Positions 42,532-49,147 of a stretch of DNA of 49,147 nt are shown in pieces. The notes under the pieces were generated by a model that saw nothing but the letters and a program-made list of their open reading frames with translations, was not told where the DNA came from and ran no database searches. Origin of the DNA: Cytophagales bacterium (GTDB taxonomy: Bacteria > Bacteroidota > Bacteroidia > Cytophagales > Thermoflexibacteraceae); assembly GCA_013298985.1 (NCBI GenBank), contig JAAFJS010000011.1, forward strand, positions 1-49,147. The letters run 5' to 3'. Numbering within the stretch: position 1 is the stretch's first letter; every line of letters begins with the position of its first letter. Both the position numbers and the translations under genes were made by a program.

Positions 42532-42832
42532 CTAAATATGCCACTTTGGTTTGCTCTTGGGAAACGGCAGTTTTCTCAAATTTTAATTTGACACCATGGT
42601 CTGCCTCTACCCAAATTGTATTGCCTTCCAGTGACAAAACAGTTCCGTGCATACCACCAATCGTAACTATTTTATCTCCCCTTTTGAGGTTTTCCAAAAA
42701 AGTTTTTTGTTCTTTTTGCTTTTTCTGCTGAGGGCGAATCATAAAAAAGTAAAAAACAGCCACCATGCCCACAATAAAAAGGAGGTTAATCATGTTGCCA
42801 TTGCCGCCTGCTTGTAATAAAATTGAATACAT
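42515..42832 (-). CDS. yajC: Preprotein translocase subunit YajC
   Basis: A 105-residue inner-membrane protein that works with SecDF at the Sec translocon. The single membrane helix (about 15-33, INLLFIVGMVAVFYFFMI) is followed by the conserved RPQQKKQKEQKTFLENLKRG and then the KIVTIGGMHGTVLSLEGNTI domain. These are hallmark YajC features. It is the first gene of the yajC - ybbR - coaE unit. A candidate -7 box lies about 51 bases upstream. Confidence 0.96.
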   Translation of the reverse strand: MYSILLQAGGNGNMINLLFIVGMVAVFYFFMIRPQQKKQKEQKTFLENLKRGDKIVTIGGMHGTVLSLEGNTIWVEADHGVKLKFEKTAVSQEQTKVAYLGERKS

Positions 42833-42882
42833 TTTTTGTTAAAATTTTATATGATTGACTAAGATGAACCCTAAAAATCTCG

Positions 42883-42890
42883 CAAAGATA
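42883..42890 (-). promoter_or_regulatory. Candidate -7 box of the yajC operon
   Basis: On the minus strand this is TATCTTTG. A TTTG lies 24 bases further upstream (minus strand), slightly more than the usual gap. Confidence 0.45.
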
Positions 42891-42946
42891 ACAATAGCAC
42901 TAAAACTTAATAGACAAAATCTGTTTTTTAATTTGCAAGAGTAGTT

Positions 42947-42966
42947 CCCACCGTTAAAACGGTGGG
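42947..42966. repeat. CCCACCGTT/AACGGTGGG hairpin
   Basis: CCCACCGTT (42947-42955) pairs perfectly with AACGGTGGG (42958-42966) around AA. This short hairpin is of a kind found dispersed in Bacteroidota genomes. It lies in the 331-base gap between susD and yajC, which otherwise holds the terminator at 43092-43143 and a GC-rich stretch at 42990-43010. Confidence 0.6.
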
Positions 42967-43091
42967 TTAAAAATAATATTTCACTTGCGCCACAGTGGGG
43001 CTGGGGTACTTTTTATCAAAGAGCCTTTTTAATTTATTAGCAATTTGCAAAATATTTTTTTTACGAATTGGTTGTAAATAGCAACATAAAA

Positions 43092-43143
43092 AAAATCAGA
43101 CAAAGCTGAGGCATTATTCCTGCCCAAGTTTTTGTCTGATTTT
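43092..43143 (-). terminator. Terminator-like hairpin after susD
   Basis: AAATCAGACAAA (43093-43104) pairs exactly with TTTGTCTGATTT (43131-43142), 12 bp around a 26-base loop. It lies just after the susD stop (minus strand), and AT-rich bases follow the stem. The large loop makes the call moderate. Confidence 0.55.
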
Positions 43144-43163
43144 GTATTTTCTAACTGCTATTT

Positions 43164-44576
43164 TTATTTGTCAAACCACATGGGCGTATCCAAATTTAAG
43201 CCACTTGGCGTATTGGGATTGGAGTTTACCTCTTCGCTTCGGTAAAGTAACCTACGCAACAATCCACTCACAGGCGCGCCCTGCGGAACGGTCATCATCG
43301 GGATTTCTTGCCCCATATTTCCAGAACGGCGGTGCTGTGTCCATGCCTCGATAGGGCGCATGAATAGGTCAAGCCACTGCTGCTGTGCCAGTTGAGTACG
43401 GAAATTACTTGCATTTAACTCAGGTAAACCATTGGCATACGCCTGCGCCTCTGCCATAGGTACGCCAAAAGACATCAGCGATTCACGCACACCTGCACGA
43501 TAGCGTTCGTTTGCTACTGTAAAACCCCCACTTGCAAAACCGCGTGCATAAGCCTCCGCCTCAAAAAGCAACTGCTCAGAATACGAAAAAGAAACTTCGG
43601 GCAAATCGGCACGCAATAGGTTCATGTTCACCAAAGCAGAAGTAGCAGAAAAAGTTTCCACAGGCGTAAGTCCTATAAACTGACCTGCTTGCGCGCCAGT
43701 ACCAACTTGGTAAAAATAAGGAATACGAGGGTCTTTCAGCGTATTCATCAAGTCCAACACCACTTTTGAGCAGTACCAGTCTGACTGCACACCACCCCTG
43801 AAAATCGCTGTAAATGAGAATCTTGGGTTTTGGCGACCTGGCTGGTTAAAATAGCGGAACTGCATAGCATCTGCATTAGAAGAAATCATGCCGCCCTGCG
43901 AAACCAACTGACCAATCGCGGTGCTTTTGCTTGGGTCTGCCTCAATCATAGAAAATAAGATACGCATTTTCAAAGAATTAGCAAACTTACGCCATTTTGC
44001 CATGTCGCCTCCATAGTACAAATCATTTGGCGCAATAATGCGACCACTGCTTGCGTCCATCTGTCCTAATGCTTCATCAAGCAAGGCAACACAGCCACTC
44101 AATACGTCTTGCTGGCGGTCAAACTTGGGGAAATCTACTTTTCCACTTGCCGCTTCGGAGAAAGGAATATCGCCCCAAAGTAAGGAGGTTTGAGCAAAAG
44201 CAAATGCCTTTAAAATCTTTGCCTGAGCAATGGCATTTTTGGGAACAGGGTTCGTTTTTTCGGCTACATCAATCGCCACGTCCAGATTTTTGAGAACGTC
44301 CGTATAGGTACGCCCCCACGCGCTACGCACACGCGTCTGGTCGTACTGCGCCTGCTGCAAGCCCCAGCGTGCGCCCGAAGCCCACATTTGGGTAGAAAGT
44401 GCGACAGGCCAAGTAAGCTCTGCCACGCGCAACAAGGAAAACTGAGTAGCCGCCCCTGCAAAAAGCAAAGAAGCATCAACCGAAGTAGACCGATTGGGGT
44501 CTATGTTGATATCGCTGTTCTTAAAACAAGACGTAGTCAAAAAAACTACGGACAGCATAAAGATAAATTTTTTCAT
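43164..44576 (-). CDS. SusD/RagB-family outer-membrane nutrient-binding lipoprotein
   Basis: A 470-residue lipoprotein. MKKFIFMLSVVFLTTSCFKN gives a lipobox with Cys17. The mature start SDINIDPNRSTSVDASLLFA and the motif LLFAGAATQFSLLRVAELTW are typical of the SusD-like 2 group (PF12771). SusD proteins lie on the outer surface and hand glycans or peptides to a SusC channel. Here the susC partner is two genes upstream on the same strand. No glycoside hydrolase or protease is nearby, so the substrate is unknown. A terminator-like hairpin follows the stop. Confidence 0.93.
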   Translation of the reverse strand: MKKFIFMLSVVFLTTSCFKNSDINIDPNRSTSVDASLLFAGAATQFSLLRVAELTWPVALSTQMWASGARWGLQQAQYDQTRVRSAWGRTYTDVLKNLDVAIDVAEKTNPVPKNAIAQAKILKAFAFAQTSLLWGDIPFSEAASGKVDFPKFDRQQDVLSGCVALLDEALGQMDASSGRIIAPNDLYYGGDMAKWRKFANSLKMRILFSMIEADPSKSTAIGQLVSQGGMISSNADAMQFRYFNQPGRQNPRFSFTAIFRGGVQSDWYCSKVVLDLMNTLKDPRIPYFYQVGTGAQAGQFIGLTPVETFSATSALVNMNLLRADLPEVSFSYSEQLLFEAEAYARGFASGGFTVANERYRAGVRESLMSFGVPMAEAQAYANGLPELNASNFRTQLAQQQWLDLFMRPIEAWTQHRRSGNMGQEIPMMTVPQGAPVSGLLRRLLYRSEEVNSNPNTPSGLNLDTPMWFDK

Positions 44577-44716
44577 ATAATTTTTTCGTAAAATGTAAAA
44601 TGTATGAAATATAAATGGTGTTTTTTCTAAGTAATCAATGGATATAATTTTTTTTTAATCAATCATTAAAAAAACTCAAAACCAGAAACGCTTTAAAATG
44701 TTTGAAAAAGGAAGAT

Positions 44717-45430
44717 TTATTTCATATCTTCTATTTTTGTCTGTATTTTTCCTTTCCAGTAAATTGGTTTTTCTACATTTTTTGCACTTCCAAAATCAAA
44801 ACTAAAGTCAGCTTTGATAATTCCTTGTTTCCAACGTTTTTTGTCAATCCTAATGTAACCCTCCGTACAATAAAATACAGCATTATTATCAGAAACAATA
44901 CTATTCAACTCAATTTTTGCATAACAACTGTTTTTCACAATGTCCAGTTGCAAACTACAATGTGTTGCCATATTGGTCGCAGTCTGACAGTTAATGCGCT
45001 CCTGCCCTTTTCGCGATGCGCTGATAAAATCTGTTCCCGCCCATTCATAGCACCATGCCTCGCACTGAATGGTATGAAATAGGTGAGTAGTATCCAATAA
45101 CTGGTAAAATATGGCTATCGAATCTTTCAAAATATTTCCGTTACTATCCAGCATTGCTTCACATCGCGGCGGGCAAAAACCTCCATCAGAGCAACCAGCT
45201 CTACCGTTTTCTTTCATTTCTACGCCCATTGGGTAGCTCCATTTACTGGCAAATGAAAAATCACCCGCAAGCTCGCCCACCCACTGGACGTTGATAGGTA
45301 CTGATGTTTTATCTGTTTTTTTAGCACCCTGCGCCACTGACAGGCATGAGCTACAAAAAATAAGTCCTAAAATAATAAAACTGTTCCTCATCTTTTTGAC
45401 TCGTGCTTTTAAAACAACATCTATACTCAT
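44717..45430 (-). CDS. Cys-rich secreted hypothetical protein between susC and susD
   Basis: A 237-residue protein starting at ATG 45430, which overlaps the susC stop by one base (TAATG); the later Met 45391 would give a cleaner signal peptide. A hydrophobic stretch (about residues 18-33, FIILGLIFCSSCLSVA) marks an export signal. The mature part has about ten Cys, with several in pairs or close clusters (CSDGGFCPPRC; CEAWCYEW), so disulfides are likely. No known domain is recognised. Bases from 44577 to 44716 between it and susD hold no gene. The one-base overlap with susC suggests coexpression; an accessory surface role is an inference. Confidence 0.7.
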   Translation of the reverse strand: MSIDVVLKARVKKMRNSFIILGLIFCSSCLSVAQGAKKTDKTSVPINVQWVGELAGDFSFASKWSYPMGVEMKENGRAGCSDGGFCPPRCEAMLDSNGNILKDSIAIFYQLLDTTHLFHTIQCEAWCYEWAGTDFISASRKGQERINCQTATNMATHCSLQLDIVKNSCYAKIELNSIVSDNNAVFYCTEGYIRIDKKRWKQGIIKADFSFDFGSAKNVEKPIYWKGKIQTKIEDMK

Positions 45431-48400
45431 TAGAAAGTTACACGCAAGTTAAAACCAAAAGAGCGCGTACTTGGCACGCTACCTCGTTCTAAGCCTTCAC
45501 CAATGATACCTGTTCCGACTACGTTAGCCTCTGGGTCGACGTGCGGCACATTAGACTGAATCAGCCACAAATTGCGCCCTTCCACACCCAAATTGATGTT
45601 TCCAAAAGGTGTTTTGCTTACCCACGATTTTGGAAAAGCATACCCAAATCTTACCTCTCTCAATTTGATAAACGAAGCATCAAAGGTATTGGTTTCAGGA
45701 CTTACCGAATTATCTAAGCGATTCCAATACTGCTGCACAGTAGCCACTGGGCGGTCGTTAGGGCGGAAAGTACCATCTGCATTGCGAATTACGCCAGGGT
45801 CTATAAAAGGCTGACGACCGTTTTCTGCGGTTTCTGCGGCTAATCCACCCGAACGCAAAATGCCTGCGGTTTGTGAGTTAATCACGCCACCTTTGCGAAT
45901 ATCTATCAAGAAACTAAAATCAAAGTTCTTGAAAGTGAAGGAGTTATTGATACCCATCATCCAGTCAGGATAAATATTGCCCAGCAGTTTGCGCGGACCT
46001 GGAATACGCAAGCCCGTAGTTCCGTCCACCACGATATTGCCGTTAGGGTCGCGTAGCCAGCCCACGCCCTGAATATTGAAGGTTTCACCAGGACGAGCCA
46101 CCACAAAGATACCAAATCCATCGCCCGAAGTGGTGATAAACTCTTGCAAACCAGGGGCTAAGGACTCCACTCTATTCCTATTTCTATTAAAGTTAAAAGC
46201 TACGTCCCAGCGGAAACCTGAGCTACTTTTGATGGGATTGACTGTGAGCATTGCTTCTAAGCCTGTATTCGAAATCTCGCCCACATTGAGCCTACGTGCA
46301 GAATAACCTGTAGATTGCGGAACGGCAATAGAAATGATTTGGTCGTAGTTTAGTGTTTTGTACCAAGTCAGGTCTAAGCCCACTCTACCTCCAAAAAACT
46401 TCATTTCTGTTCCAAACTCGTAAGAAGTTTGTTGCTGTGGGCGCAAGTTGGTAGGCGGAATTACGTTGGTTGCACCAAAGGCAGACGCACCACCAATTGG
46501 GAATAAAATGTTAAAAGTATAAATATCATTTGCCTGAGTGAGAGGATTGTACGTAAAAGCCAACTGGTATGGGTCTTCGTCGCTACCCACGTTTGCATAG
46601 TTTGCCCTGAACTTGGCATAGCTCAAAATGTCTTTTTGCACAATACCTAAGTTTGGGAAAGCCTCTGTAAGTACAAACGACACACTTGCCGAAGGATAAA
46701 AATAAGAATTATTGCTTACGGGCAAGGTAGAACTCCAATCGTTCCTGCCTGTGAGGTTAAAAAACAAATAATTTTTGTAGTCAAAACTTACATCAGCATA
46801 CGCCCCAAAAATCTCTCTACGGCTGTAAAAATTGGAAGGGACGTTGGACTGGGCGTTGGCAAAGGTATAAAGTTGGTCAATATTTAAGCCTTCGGAAAGT
46901 ACGCGAGAACGGCGGATTGTTCTTTGGTTAAACTGATGCCCTACGATGCCTTTGAAACCCCAATTCGAGGAAATTTTCTTGGTAAAAGTACCAATAATGT
47001 CCGTTTGTAATTCTCTTTCAAAAATTTCATTGGTTTCAAAAAGACCATTCAAACGTCCTCGTGTGCCTCTACGCGTAACGGCACGCCTGTTTTCTGTAAA
47101 AAAGTCTGTTCCCACGCGTGCGGTAACATTAAACCAGCTTGTCGCATCATAGCTCAAACTTGACCCACCATAAATCCTATCTACCGAATTGGTAAAACGG
47201 TTAAACTCCGTAACCCAATATGGATTATTTTGTACGCCGTTCAAGTCAATGGAACGCGCCAAATCTCCTGTCCAGCCTGGTGGCACTGCCTGCTGAGTAG
47301 TCGCAAACAAATTATCGCGAAGTTCTTGCATATCAACAGTCATAGGCACGCCCGCCAAAATCGTAGTCAGTACGTTAGGTGTATTTGAGCCTTGTTGTGG
47401 ACGACCGCCGCTTGTAGTTCTGACATAGTTCACCCAAACCCGCGAAGTCAATTTGCTGGTAATTTTTCTGCCTGCATTGATGGAAATAGTATGCCTGCTC
47501 ATATCAGAATTAGGGACAACGCCTGTCTGCTGTAAGTTGGTATAGCCTATTCTGTAATCACCTTGCTCGTTTGCACCGTCAATAGAAATGCTGTTTATCA
47601 GGGTTTTACCTGTAACAAAAAAGTTCTTCCAGTTGTCAGGATAAGCACGTAGTGTAGTATTAACCCCTTTGTAATCAACTACTTGTCCTGTAACATCTGA
47701 GATTTTGGGTCCCCAGCCGTTAGCGGCTTGGTTATTATACACGCCCAAATTTCCCTGTGCATATTCACTTTGCAGATTGGGCAAACGCAATACGTTGTCC
47801 ACACGCGCAGAGGCATTGTAGGAAATATTCATTTTTTTTGCCCCTATTTTTCCACTTTTGGTCGTAATCACGATTACGCCATTTCTTGCGCGAGAGCCGT
47901 AAAGTGCGGAAGCTGCTGCGCCTTTTAGCACTGTCATGGTTTCGATGTCGTCAGGGTTTAGGTCACTTGCGCGGTTGCCCACGTCCACGCCACCTGTAAC
48001 AATGTCCGTTTCAGAGCCATTGAAAGACGAGTTGGAAATAGGTACACCATTGACCACAAAAAGTGGCTCACTCGCGCTGGAAATAGAGTTTGCGCCACGA
48101 ATCATCACACGCGAAGAACCTCCGACTGTTCCAGACTGCTGAGTAATTCGCACACCTGCAATGCGACCCGCCATCGAGTTCAGCACGTTGGGGTCGCGCG
48201 CTTTGATGAGTTCGCTGCCGCCCACTGTCGAAACGGCATAACCTAACTCCTTCTTTTCCCGCACGATAGCATTTGCAGTAACTACCACCTCGTCCAGATT
48301 GATAACATCAGTTTCTAAGGTAATATCAACCACGCTTCGGTCGCCAATTTCGACTTCTTTGACCTTAAATCCCACAAAAGAAAAGACCAACACTTTTCCA

Positions 48401-48597
48401 TTGGCAGGGACATTGAGCCTGTAATTGCCATCGACATCAGTAGCCGCGCCCACAGTTGTACCTTTGACCAAGACCGTAACGCCTGGCAGGGTTTCCTTGT
48501 TGGTGGCGGTAACTTTGCCCGAAACCACCTTGTCTTGCGCTTGGAGAGTCGCAAAGAAAAACAGGCAACATAAAAATACGAGTAGTTTTTGTTTCAT
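45430..48597 (-). CDS. SusC/RagA-family TonB-dependent outer-membrane transporter
   Basis: A 1055-residue outer-membrane channel driven by TonB. The signal peptide is MKQKLLVFLCCLFFFATLQA. A carboxypeptidase-regulatory-like domain (about 22-95) contains GKVTATNKETLPGVTVLVKG and is followed by the TonB-box-like LDEVVVTA. The plug has the conserved GRIAGVRITQQSG and the RGANSISSASEPLFVVNGVP motif, and SALYGSRARNGVIVITTKSG is the classic SusC end of the plug. A 22-strand barrel ends FGFNLRVTF. It works with SusD-type lipoproteins to import large nutrients. The two following genes lie on the same strand. Confidence 0.95.
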   Translation of the reverse strand: MKQKLLVFLCCLFFFATLQAQDKVVSGKVTATNKETLPGVTVLVKGTTVGAATDVDGNYRLNVPANGKVLVFSFVGFKVKEVEIGDRSVVDITLETDVINLDEVVVTANAIVREKKELGYAVSTVGGSELIKARDPNVLNSMAGRIAGVRITQQSGTVGGSSRVMIRGANSISSASEPLFVVNGVPISNSSFNGSETDIVTGGVDVGNRASDLNPDDIETMTVLKGAAASALYGSRARNGVIVITTKSGKIGAKKMNISYNASARVDNVLRLPNLQSEYAQGNLGVYNNQAANGWGPKISDVTGQVVDYKGVNTTLRAYPDNWKNFFVTGKTLINSISIDGANEQGDYRIGYTNLQQTGVVPNSDMSRHTISINAGRKITSKLTSRVWVNYVRTTSGGRPQQGSNTPNVLTTILAGVPMTVDMQELRDNLFATTQQAVPPGWTGDLARSIDLNGVQNNPYWVTEFNRFTNSVDRIYGGSSLSYDATSWFNVTARVGTDFFTENRRAVTRRGTRGRLNGLFETNEIFERELQTDIIGTFTKKISSNWGFKGIVGHQFNQRTIRRSRVLSEGLNIDQLYTFANAQSNVPSNFYSRREIFGAYADVSFDYKNYLFFNLTGRNDWSSTLPVSNNSYFYPSASVSFVLTEAFPNLGIVQKDILSYAKFRANYANVGSDEDPYQLAFTYNPLTQANDIYTFNILFPIGGASAFGATNVIPPTNLRPQQQTSYEFGTEMKFFGGRVGLDLTWYKTLNYDQIISIAVPQSTGYSARRLNVGEISNTGLEAMLTVNPIKSSSGFRWDVAFNFNRNRNRVESLAPGLQEFITTSGDGFGIFVVARPGETFNIQGVGWLRDPNGNIVVDGTTGLRIPGPRKLLGNIYPDWMMGINNSFTFKNFDFSFLIDIRKGGVINSQTAGILRSGGLAAETAENGRQPFIDPGVIRNADGTFRPNDRPVATVQQYWNRLDNSVSPETNTFDASFIKLREVRFGYAFPKSWVSKTPFGNINLGVEGRNLWLIQSNVPHVDPEANVVGTGIIGEGLERGSVPSTRSFGFNLRVTF

Positions 48598-48756
48598 AAA
48601 AATGTAATTTGATTAAAAAATAATACGTGTAATACAAAGTCATCAGTCCATGAGGCTGATGTTAAAAGGTTGAAATAGTTGAGGTTGCGTGTTTTATGGC
48701 TGTATGAAGAACTCCAAAATGATAAAGCAGAAAGAATAGCGTCTGATTTGAAAATA

Positions 48757-49147
48757 TTATCTTATTCTTACTACTTTATTGATAATCACTATTTTATCTA
48801 ATGCTTGTCCGTTGCTTCTGGGTGGTGCGCCCGTTTTGCCTTGTTGGATTTTACGAATGACTTTCATGCCCTTGATGACCTTGCCAAAGGCAGGGAAACC
48901 TTGACCGTCGGGGTTGCGCTTACCTCCAAAATCAAGCTGAGGCTGGTCGTTAATACAAAAGAAAAATTCAGAAGAAGCAGTGCCAGGATTGCTGCGCCCC
49001 ATCGAGATAGCCCCGTCCAAGTGTTTTAATCCTATCTTGTCAGTAGTTTCGTGGGTGATAGCAGGTAGCCTACGCTCGCGCAGCGTAGAATCCAGTCCGC
49101 CTTGAATCACCTCAATTTTTACATCATTATTAGGCTGGTTGTCCATA
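48757..49147 (-). CDS. Peptidyl-prolyl cis-trans isomerase (cyclophilin type), C-terminal part
   Basis: The frame is open to the right edge, so the N-terminus is missing; 129 or so residues are seen. The cyclophilin core is clear: HLDGAISMGRSNPGTASSEF, FFCINDQPQLDFGGKRNPDG, then FPAFGKVIKGMKVIRKIQ. These proteins turn prolyl bonds in protein folding. The start ATG at 49146 is only apparent, because the preceding residues before VIQGG belong to the longer protein. It is probably periplasmic or cytoplasmic; the missing N-terminus would decide. It is upstream of susC by 159 bases on the same strand. Confidence 0.9.
   Translation of the reverse strand, partial: MDNQPNNDVKIEVIQGGLDSTLRERRLPAITHETTDKIGLKHLDGAISMGRSNPGTASSEFFFCINDQPQLDFGGKRNPDGQGFPAFGKVIKGMKVIRKIQQGKTGAPPRSNGQALDKIVIINKVVRIR

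Noticed and set aside
1-49147. CRISPR array or standard rRNA and tRNA genes
   Set aside because: No regularly spaced direct repeats or rRNA-like blocks were seen, and the only tRNA-shaped sequences are the two unusual ones.

Overview
The window looks like chromosome of a Bacteroidota bacterium, probably of the Cytophagales type. Pointers are a SusC/SusD pair, a DUF5916 outer-membrane protein, a TPR-type sensor kinase, a CusA-TolC fusion pump, the yajC-ybbR-coaE block, the near absence of Shine-Dalgarno sequences, and several matches to the Bacteroidota promoter (TTTG, about 20 bases, TAnnTTTG). No genus can be named from the sequence alone.

Layout. 1-5 kb: the end of an aldehyde dehydrogenase, a DCC-family thiol protein, a TPR histidine kinase and a divergent TPR protein. 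5.2-9.6 kb: one very large gene fusing a heavy-metal RND pump to a TolC-like outer-membrane factor. 9.7-16 kb: dapA with a partner gene, a small Cys protein, a lipoprotein, a lone nuoB, a NifU-type protein, a sorbosone dehydrogenase-like lipoprotein and a glycosyltransferase. 16-19.6 kb: a MarR regulator, a LolD-like ATPase and a DUF5916 protein. 19.7-26.1 kb: a strikingly AT-rich operon of four overlapping genes that reads as a Wadjet/MksBEFG-type condensin plus Toprim nuclease (JetABCD), a plasmid-defence system. It is followed by an internally deleted insertion sequence (IS) with intact inverted ends. 26.9-36.5 kb: a UvrD/PcrA helicase, a DUF2126 transglutaminase-like protein with a GC-rich repeat inserted in frame, a coiled-coil lipoprotein, a DUF4178 protein and a methylmalonyl-CoA mutase small-subunit-like protein.

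37.1-38.1 kb has no protein gene. It holds two copies of an RNA of about 157 nt on the minus strand. The ends of each copy fold as a perfect tRNA (acceptor, D, anticodon and T arms), but the variable region is about 85 nt long and is conserved in structure rather than sequence. A consensus promoter precedes copy 2, and minus-strand intrinsic terminators lie in the same kilobase. I do not recognise this RNA, and it is the least explained element here.

38.2-49.1 kb: an Lrp/AsnC regulator, scpA, a cysteine desulfurase, coaE-ybbR-yajC, an operon susC - Cys-rich secreted protein - susD, and the C-terminal part of a cyclophilin.

Several families of dispersed palindromic repeats sit between genes. 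No rRNA, standard tRNA, CRISPR array or intact transposon was seen.
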